This document shows, piece by piece, positions 57,585 through 64,000 of a DNA stretch of 64,000 bases. Origin of the DNA: Bretschneidera sinensis (Eukaryota > Streptophyta > Magnoliopsida > Brassicales > Akaniaceae); the NCBI GenBank assembly GCA_023935145.1, contig CM043701.1:68553317-68617316 (forward strand), given 5' to 3'. A model generated the notes under the pieces. That model was not told where the DNA came from and ran no database searches. It saw only the letters and a program-made list of their open reading frames with translations. The number at the start of each line of letters is the position of its first letter. Within the stretch, counting starts at the first letter, position 1. Position numbers and translations under genes: made by a program.

Positions 57585-58767
57585 CACAGAAAATAAAAAT
57601 GTTTCAAGATATATTACTAACTTACATCATTTAAAACACAAGTTAATATTGTGAATCAATTATTTAAAATCAAAATACCCCTAAAATTCAAATTTTCTCA
57701 AAAAATCAAAAAACAGAAATGTAATTCCATAGACTCATTAATTTAATTTTTTTTAACGAAGACTTTTTATGATTGCTATTAAGCCAATTGATATTGAGAA
57801 AAAAGCAACACCGATGTATATAATTAAAATCAATGTCCAAAGATCTACATTCCGACAACTATTTTACCACCCTCTGTTGATCAAGCCATCCTCACGCAAT
57901 GAAGGCAACTCATTAAATCTGACCTATTCATCTGTAACCATCGGCATAAGGGAGCCAAAAATGGTATGTCTCCTAAAGTCATAAGAATAAGGCTCTCGTG
58001 TCCCCATGGTTGTCTACGAGTGAGCTTTGTTATCTGTCTTTGTTTCCTTTAACTTTCATATTCTATTTTTTTAAATACCTCAAAAATCCTATTTTAACGA
58101 TGTTTTAAGGAATAACCAAAGGTAATTTTGTTTAAAGTAGTTGAGATGCAATGCTAATTTGTGCCTTTTAAGTAAAAATTTTATTGGATGCTTCGGACCC
58201 TATGGAATTGTACCAATGTTTTTTAATAACTCCTAAAACATCGAGTACTAATTTTGGGATACTCAAGTAGTAACAAGGAGAGACTATTTTGAAAAGTTAC
58301 AAAAACTACTCGATATTTTTCAGAAATTATTACTTGAGTTTTCAAGAGTTACTAAGAAGTATGATTACTGTTTCATAAGTCCAAAACACCCAAAAACAAA
58401 AATTCTCCTTTAAATGGGATAAGCTAACACTAGCCATATTTAAATATCATGAGAACTTTGGTAGTATATAGCTATATCTTACCATTCCCAATTAATAGTG
58501 CGTGCACTCTACTACTCCAGGACAAAGAATTACATGTTGCTAATCACAAAAATAAAGTAAAAGTTAAACCTGGCGGTCGGCTCCAAAGCTCAAAATGGTG
58601 GTTCTGCATTTGGCTGTTTGGAAATCTCATAGGAAAAAGAGCTACGTAGGAGCGCTATGAAAACTGTGATTTTAGTATGAATGATAACAGAGAGGTGAAG
58701 AAACCAAAGGGATTCCTACAAAACAAAGCATTTAGTTCATTAGTTTTCAGATCAACAAGAAATTATA
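57585..58767. other. Unassigned sequence
   Basis: AT-rich, short frames only (largest about 71 codons), nothing recognised. Confidence 0.5.
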
Positions 58768-58772
58768 TGGGT

Positions 58773-59459
58773 ATGTTTGAGAACAGTTTTTCAGTTTTTA
58801 AAATCTGTTTTTAAAAATAAAATAAAAAACAATTATCAAATTTTTTTAGATAACTGCAATTATAATTTTCAAAATAAAAAATAATCAAAATTCGTTTGGA
58901 TAACTGAGTTGAATGCATGTGAGTTGCATAGGTCTTTAGTCGGGTTTTTAGTCACTTGGGTGACGCTTGGAAGCTGGGTCGCTCGGGTATCCAGACGTTT
59001 GGTTCTCGGGATGATCGAGTCCTAGGACACTCGGGTAGCTGGACGTTCGGGTCCCAAAATGCTTGGGTCTTGAGACCTGAGAGCTAGGTCTCGAGACCTA
59101 AGATGTTCGGTCTCGAGACACTTAGATCTCAAGACCCAAGTTGCACGAGTCTTCGATCGCTCAGGTTCCAAAACACTCGAGACTCGATTTGCTAGGGTTC
59201 CAAATCGCTCGGGACTCAGATCTCTCAAGTCTCGGGTTGCTCGAGGACTCGTGTCGCTCGAGTTCTAGATTGATCGGGTTTCGGTTCGCTCAAGTCACAA
59301 TTTGTTCGATTTTCGGTGATAAAAAACAATTGCTTCGCTTTTTTTCAAGTTTTTGCAAAATAATTTTCAAAAAGTGAAAACATAATATAGTAGTTTTCTA
59401 AATTTGGGTTTAGAATATGGATTTTTAAAAACAAATTTTAAAAGCAATAACTCAAACAT
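58773..59459. mobile_element. Second inverted-repeat element carrying the 16-bp minisatellite
   Basis: Ends ATGTTTGAGAACAG and, on the other strand, ATGTTTGAGTTATTG. The arms continue with TTTTAAAAT-TGTTTTTAAAAAT. Perfect flanking pentamers TGGGT at 58768-58772 and 59460-59464. The centre (58905-59320) is the same 16-bp satellite as at 56785-57340. The end sequence differs from the hAT-like element, so this is a different family. Confidence 0.65.
58905..59320. repeat. 16-bp minisatellite, copy 2
   Basis: Units near TCGCTCGGGTCTCGAG such as TGATCGAGTCCTAGGA, CACTCGGGTAGCTGGA, CGTTCGGGTCCCAAAA. A locally inverted part (gagacctgagagctaggtctcgagacc) lies at 59074-59100. Confidence 0.85.
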
Positions 59460-59539
59460 TGGGTTTCATCAAATAGGAACCACACCCAAAATAAGCTTGT
59501 GGTAATCATATAAAACAACATTATGTGAGAAATCAGCTC

Positions 59540-60008
59540 CCTACAACCAGAGGGAAATGCCACTGATTTGAACGATTTGAGATCTGTCAATCACACGAAT
59601 TATAACTGAAAGAAAAGAATACAAGATTTACCCAGGTTCACCCAAGAATAGGACTATGTCTTGCTAAAAGTTTCTTATTATCAACCTCACAAATCTCTCT
59701 ATTACAATGTATGCTCAGTATATAAAGATTATTTATATGCAATTTAAGACGTCCTAATTAGGGCCTAATTAGGTTTTCGTTATGCTGCAGAACTACGGCT
59801 CTTCATGGGCCCAAGCCCAAACCACCAAGCAAAAAACTAGGCTCAACTCATGAACATGGCCCAAAAGTTTCGGGGGCACTGTCCCCCTAAACCCTGCCCG
59901 CTCGCTCACCAGGGAGCGAGACCCTCACTTGCTCACCGGGGAGCAGGACCCCGTGTTCATTCGGGATTCTACAAATCTGGTCCCGTGAAGTATGCACCAA
60001 CTCTAACA
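59540..60008 (-). repeat. 3' LTR of a copia element (inner edge clear, outer edge uncertain)
   Basis: Minus strand starts TGTTAGAGTTGGTGCATAC at 60008, directly after the polypurine tract ACCAAGTGGGAGAT (60009-60022). It contains a GC-rich repeated part (CTCGCTCACCAGGGAGCGAG and relatives, 59900-59955) and a TATA-like ATTTATATGCA region near 59730. The outer end near 59540 is a guess. Confidence 0.65.
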
Positions 60009-60022
60009 ATCTCCCACTTGGT
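60009..60022 (-). other. Polypurine tract of the copia remnant
   Basis: Minus strand ACCAAGTGGGAGAT before TGTTAGAG, the usual copia arrangement. Confidence 0.8.
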
Positions 60023-60057
60023 AAATACTTCACACACATGAAAAAATTCCAAGGACT

Positions 60058-60435
60058 CTATTTCTTCAAGCCCATCTCGGTATCACACCACTCAAACTTT
60101 GCTAGACTAACTGCTTTAGTCAAGAAATCTACGTTGCTCACTATTGTATCGACTTTCTCAAGGATTATCACATTTTCTTCAATTTTTTCCCAGATGGAGT
60201 GATATTGGCTATTAATGTGCTTCGTCCGTGAATGAAATACAGGATTCTTTGCTAAGAAGATAGCACCTTGATTGTCACATTTCACCTTCGCTGCTTTTTG
60301 TTTAAACTCAAGCTCAGCACATAACCTTTGAAGCCAAACTGCTTCTTTTCCAGCATGAGTTATTGCCATATACTCTGCTTCTATAGATGAAAATGCAACA
60401 ACACTTTGCCAATATTTGAGTTCAAACTTAATTAG
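60058..60435 (-). pseudogene. pol: Copia RNase H, C-terminal remnant
   Basis: Reads VVAFSSIEAEYMAITHAGKE, AVWLQRLCAELEF, VKCDNQGAIFLAKNPVFHSR, TKHINSQYHSIWEKIEENVI and ends CDTEMGLKK. These are the final RNase H motifs of copia pol (SS-EAEYMA with the catalytic Glu, D-Q-A in the middle, H-R-KHI). Open to its stop, but nothing of the upstream RNase H, RT or integrase follows; at about 60450 plastid-derived sequence begins. Confidence 0.88.
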
Positions 60436-60460
60436 TAAAATGATGGGTGAATGCACTTAT

Positions 60461-60621
60461 TCATTCGTTAAGGTACTCCTAATGGACTGAAGACCATATA
60501 TATCAACAGGTCTTCCGTCTTGCAAATATGGGATATCTTATCTAAGCAAAATTTTGGAAATGATACCTTTATTTCCATGTCTTCCTGTAACTTTATCACT
60601 TACTTTGATTTCACATTTCTG
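60461..60621 (-). pseudogene. rpoB: Plastid rpoB fragment in the nuclear genome (NUPT)
   Basis: Minus strand translates [25 protein letters not shown], a TAA, DIPYLQDGRPVD and, after a 2-base shift, text from LGVPS. This is the conserved part of the RNA polymerase beta subunit around GRHGNKG and MPYLQDG, and the DNA matches what plastid rpoB encodes there. About 160 bp remain, with a stop and a frameshift; it cannot be functional. Assignment rests on the long run of invariant residues; plastid rather than bacterial origin is inferred from the plant context. Confidence 0.85.
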
Positions 60622-60859
60622 TAGAAATGAATACAAATCATTTCTGGATTATAACCAGAACACTCCCTTTTTTTGAATCCATCTCATATCAATAACTCAA
60701 ACCTCTACCATTTATAGGTAATTTTAGACAAGATTGTAACAACATGAGGTTGATGTTGAGAAAAAGCAATCTTAAAATATTTTACTGCATTTTGATGGAT
60801 GGATAACAGAAAAATTGAGAGAATGGAACATGAATAATACTCTAAAAATAAAAATTGAA
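60622..60859. other. Unassigned sequence
   Basis: Short AT-rich stretch right of the rpoB fragment; could be further plastid DNA beyond recognition. Confidence 0.35.
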
Positions 60860-61021
60860 GAGGATTGAGGGGATGAAGTGCTTATGTTTTTTTTTTGGTA
60901 GAATCTATCATCTTATATCCAATTGAAAAGAATATGATTACTATCTTCTATTCCTTTCAATTGGACATAAAGCAACATATTCTTCTAACAAAAATATCAG
61001 CACTTCATCTCCTAAATCCAT
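60860..61021. mobile_element. 160-bp MITE-like inverted repeat
   Basis: Left AGGATTGAGGGGATGAAGTG, right (reverse complement) TGGATTTAGGAGATGAAGTG; inner arms share CAATTGAAA-GAATA. No target duplication seen. Confidence 0.7.
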
Positions 61022-61979
61022 TTGAAGCTTTATTTTTTAGAGTACATAGCTAAGTATCATGGATAGCAGTTTAACGCCCAAAAGAATATAACAAATAGCA
61101 CATATGCTGCTATGGCTCAAAACACCACCACCTGCAGGAGGTATATTAAAAAGATTCAGGAGCATAACATAACTTTGTAATTGAATAGCAATGAATTGAG
61201 AGGTGAAGAAAGCAAGAGCATTTCTTTAACCAAGGCAACCAACAAACAAATATTATAGTAATACAAAGCATACATTGTAACTAAATCAGAGTTATGCTTG
61301 TGGTAAGTTGCGAAATATATTAATTCTTCACCACAGTTTACTGCTTACATTTTGGTAGAAAAGAATGCATTGCAACTCTTGGTGATAAAGCCAATTTGTT
61401 AAATTCAGAGAATAGCAAATATAACTATAAGGTTAAATTTCAGTCTAACAAAAATAACAGTAACAGGTTGATGATGAGCAAAAGCAATCTTCATGAGCTT
61501 AACTGCATCTTATGAGATTTAAAGGGGAACAAAAAAGAAACTCAAGTATATGAACAGAACATGTAGCAGATTTGTTGCTGACTCAACCACCCCTTCCCCA
61601 AAAAATGAAAATAAAGAAAAGAAAAAGGATATATATATATAAAGTTGAAAAGAAAAATAAAAATTTAATGCATTTAAATATCCATACTGACCAATGGCCA
61701 CGATTCATACTGACCGAAAAAAATGAAGGGCTTCATGTTGCAACCGCTTCTAAATGCAGGACTATTCCATTAATCTTCCGGGTCTCTTAGAATTTATTAC
61801 AAAAGGTATCTAGTAGATTGCAAAATCATGTGATATATCAAAATCATGACCTTATTATTCAATAAGGCACAAAAAATGGAAGCCTGAGCATTCATTGCTA
61901 CTAATTTGCATGAAGTAAGAGATGTAACTTGGCAATTAGAATATATCAAAACAGAAAGGGATCACCATCACCATTCAAG
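61022..61979. other. Unassigned sequence
   Basis: AT-rich, no gene supported; an A-rich stretch at 61595-61665. Confidence 0.5.
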
Positions 61980-62412
61980 TGTCACGGGTTCCAAGCTTAA
62001 GTCGCTAACCGTGCGGCCTTAGGCTCGGAAACACCTCCTTAGAATGCCTAAGTCAGCCTTCCTCTTAGCTAGACCCACTCAAAGAAAATAGCCAACACAA
62101 GAGAGAGAATATGAGACAAAGCTAGAGAGCTTGCTATTGCTTGAATGAATGAATGATTTACAAGTGAGGGGGAGGTCCCTTTATATAGGGAGAGCTTCCT
62201 TACATCTATGGCTAACATCTTGCCAAGTGTCACAATCCTACGGTATTAAAAGTGTAGTACAAGTATAGTACGATAGTACAAATGTACTACAAGTGTAGTA
62301 CGAAAGTACAAGGTACTACTATATAGTGCACGTGCAGTACAATGCTATACATTATAATCACAAAATGTACTAGAAAACCCTCGAACATGTGGGTCTTACG
62401 TGGGTCGTGACA
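61980..62412 (-). repeat. 3' LTR of the chromovirus (433 bp)
   Basis: Minus strand TGTCACGACCCACG ... GGAACCCGTGACA, with inverted ends. U3 has eight GTAC palindromes within about 90 bp (62255-62340), then a TATA box at 62181-62188. Confidence 0.88.
62181..62188 (-). promoter_or_regulatory. TATA box of the chromovirus LTR
   Basis: Minus strand CCCTATATAAAGGGACC, downstream of the GTAC cluster. Confidence 0.6.
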
Positions 62413-62422
62413 TTCTCCCCCA
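62413..62422 (-). other. Polypurine tract of the chromovirus
   Basis: Minus strand AGTGGGGGAGAA directly before TGTCACGACC. Confidence 0.88.
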
Positions 62423-64000
62423 CTCAATCTGACGACGCCCTCGTTGAACTCTCTGCATGAAACTTGTCGATCTTTGTCTGAAATTTTCATAAGGCCTCGG
62501 CTGGTTCCCAACTAGTCTCACTATCGGGTTGTCCCTTCCATCGTATCAAGTATTCATGCCTCGGCTTATAGTTCTTCCGTCTCAAAACTCGATCAGCCAG
62601 TATTCTCTTAATGTCTCAGTCATACGAGACCCTAACCCTATAGGGGCTCGCTGTGACTCACCTCGATCCGGATCATCTTGGTCTTCATGGAATGGTTTTA
62701 ACATACTTACATGGAAGACCGGGTGCACCTTGAGCTTGGATGGTAGCTTAAGTTTTTAGGCCACGTTGCCTAGCCTCCGAAGAACTCTGAAAGGTCCCTC
62801 ATATCTGCGCACCAATGCTTTATAGATCCCCTTGGTGTGAAGTACCAAATGTAGCTTCACAAGCATGAAATCCCCCACTTGGTACTGCACATCCCGTCTC
62901 TTACGATCAATCTACTTCTTGGAATGCTTGGCTACCTTGTGTAGGCAAACTCGAGCCAAGTCAGTTTGCTCTTGCCATGCCTTGGCAAACTTATAGATTG
63001 CTAGAGTTGACTCCGTGTATCCCACAACAATAGTACTTGAAGTGTGAGGCTGTCGTCACATCACAATCTCGAAAGCATTTTGGTGGGTGGTCTCACTCCT
63101 TTGTAAATTATAGGAGAATTGAGCCACATCTAGTAACTTCGGCTAATCTCGTTGTGCGGCACTCACATAGTGTCGGAGATATATCTCCAACAAAGCATTC
63201 ACCTTCTCAGTCTATCCATCGGTTTAGGGGTGGATACTAGTAGAGAAGTTTAGATCCGATCTGAGCACTTGAACAATTCTGTCCAGAACCGTCCTATGAA
63301 CCCTCAATTTCGATTACTAACAATGGACTGTAGTACACCCCAACACTTCACCACATGCTTGAGAAACAACCAGGAAGTCTCATCTGCTCGACACTTTTTG
63401 GTAGCCAGAATGAAAGTCCTATACTTCAAAAATCGGTCCACCACAACCTTGATGCTCTCAAATCCATCACTCTTGGGTAGCCCCATAATGAAATCCATGG
63501 AGAGACTCTCCCACAGACACTCCGGAATTGGCAACGGCTCCAAGAGACCCCCAAGTGACTTTTGCTCTACTTTGTCTTGTTGACACACAAGACAAGTCTT
63601 CACATAAGTCTCAATGTCATCTCTCAAGTGTGGCTAATAGTAGCATTCCTCCACAAGTGTTAGGGTGCGGTGCACACCCGGGTGACCAGCCCACTTTGAA
63701 TCATAGCATTCTTGCATCACCTCTTTCTGCAACTTCCCATGAAGCAGCACATATAACCGATTTCCCTTGGTATAGAGCAAGTCTCTCTCTAGCCAGAACC
63801 TCATTGTCTTCCCCTTTATGGCATACTCCATCAAATACTTGGTGTCGAGTTATGGGACAATCCCTCCTTAATGCAATCCACCAAGGACCCCTGTGGTCGG
63901 CTAATGGCAGCAAACTCTACCTTCTAGTATAGCGCATCCGCTATTGTGTTGGTCTTCCTTGGCTTATACTCTGATGAGTGCCAAATATTGCATATTTTTG
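62423..64000 (-). pseudogene. pol: Chromovirus integrase with chromodomain
   Basis: From the right edge: RNase H tail (TNTIADAL near 63960, stop after it), then integrase. Zinc-binding region HGKLQKEVMQECYDSKWAGH, HPGVHRT and CLVCQQ (63560-63790). First catalytic Asp in SMDFIMGLP (near 63490). The second, usually in SDRD, reads VSNRN here, so the Asp is lost. Several frameshifts and stops follow (TAG near 63636 and others from 63270 down). The C-terminal core (YEGPFRVLRRLGNVA, KLKVHPVFHVSMLKP) lies around 62700-62810. A chromodomain EYLIRWKGQPDSETSWEPAE sits at 62495-62557. The chromodomain of such elements targets insertion to particular chromatin. This copy is inactive. Confidence 0.88.

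Larger units (their letters stand above)
61980..64000 (-). mobile_element. Chromovirus (Reina-like) retrotransposon, 3' part
   Basis: Minus-strand element with 3' LTR (61980-62412), polypurine tract (62413-62422), chromodomain and integrase, leaving the window at 64000. The short LTR and the C-terminal chromodomain suggest the Reina group, with Tekay as alternative. Confidence 0.88.

Overview
The window is nuclear DNA of a flowering plant, probably a dicot. It is AT-rich, has no prokaryotic gene organisation, and is dominated by plant LTR retrotransposons (Athila, Tat and chromovirus lineages of Ty3, SIRE-like and other Ty1/copia). It also carries small inverted-repeat DNA elements, minisatellites and a fragment of plastid rpoB. 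I support one compact host gene (54.8 kb, +). Everything else that looks coding is retroelement-derived and, with one partial exception (the extra ORF of the SIRE element), clearly broken. All identifications come from reading the sequence by eye; no database search was run.

Layout. 1-3045 (-): 5' half of an Athila gag-pol running off the left edge. 3046-6024 (+): pol of a second Athila family, head-to-head with the first. 6025-6990: degenerate 115-bp repeats plus a TATA box, probably a truncated LTR. 6991-12034 (-): Athila copy A with its 3' LTR, a pol with most of RT-RNaseH-IN deleted, and a truncated gag. 12035-18438 (+): Athila copy B with 5' LTR, tRNA-Asp-type primer site, gag and protease, no working pol, and a shortened 3' LTR. 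18439-25009 (+): Tat-lineage fragment C with decayed pol, an antisense extra ORF, a 54-bp minisatellite and a 3' LTR. 25960-36514: a Tat-like solo LTR split by a complete 10.2-kb SIRE-like copia element (26257-36424, perfect 5-bp target duplication GAGGC). 38086-38277: Tourist-like MITE. 38.4-48.57 kb: a region bounded by inverted repeats, holding a 2.4-kb chromovirus solo LTR (target duplication TTTAG). 49.1-52.9 kb: a 53-bp minisatellite and the 5' end of a non-coding Tat-like element on the minus strand. 54.7-55.2 kb: the host gene. 56.6-59.5 kb: two different DNA-element-like insertions carrying the same 16-bp minisatellite. 59.5-60.6 kb: a copia 3' end joined to a plastid rpoB fragment. 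61980-64000 (-): 3' end of a chromodomain-bearing chromovirus.

The elements do not act as a system, but one organisation recurs: a cluster of short repeats, mostly palindromic, lies directly upstream of a TATA box. It is seen in the SIRE LTR, again inside SIRE in front of its extra ORF, and in the LTRs of both chromoviruses and Athila B. The SIRE and Tat elements each also carry an extra ORF downstream of pol with its own TATA box, in sense and antisense respectively. The strongest leads are the SIRE palindrome arrays with the internal promoter, and the shared 16-bp satellite inside two different mobile elements.
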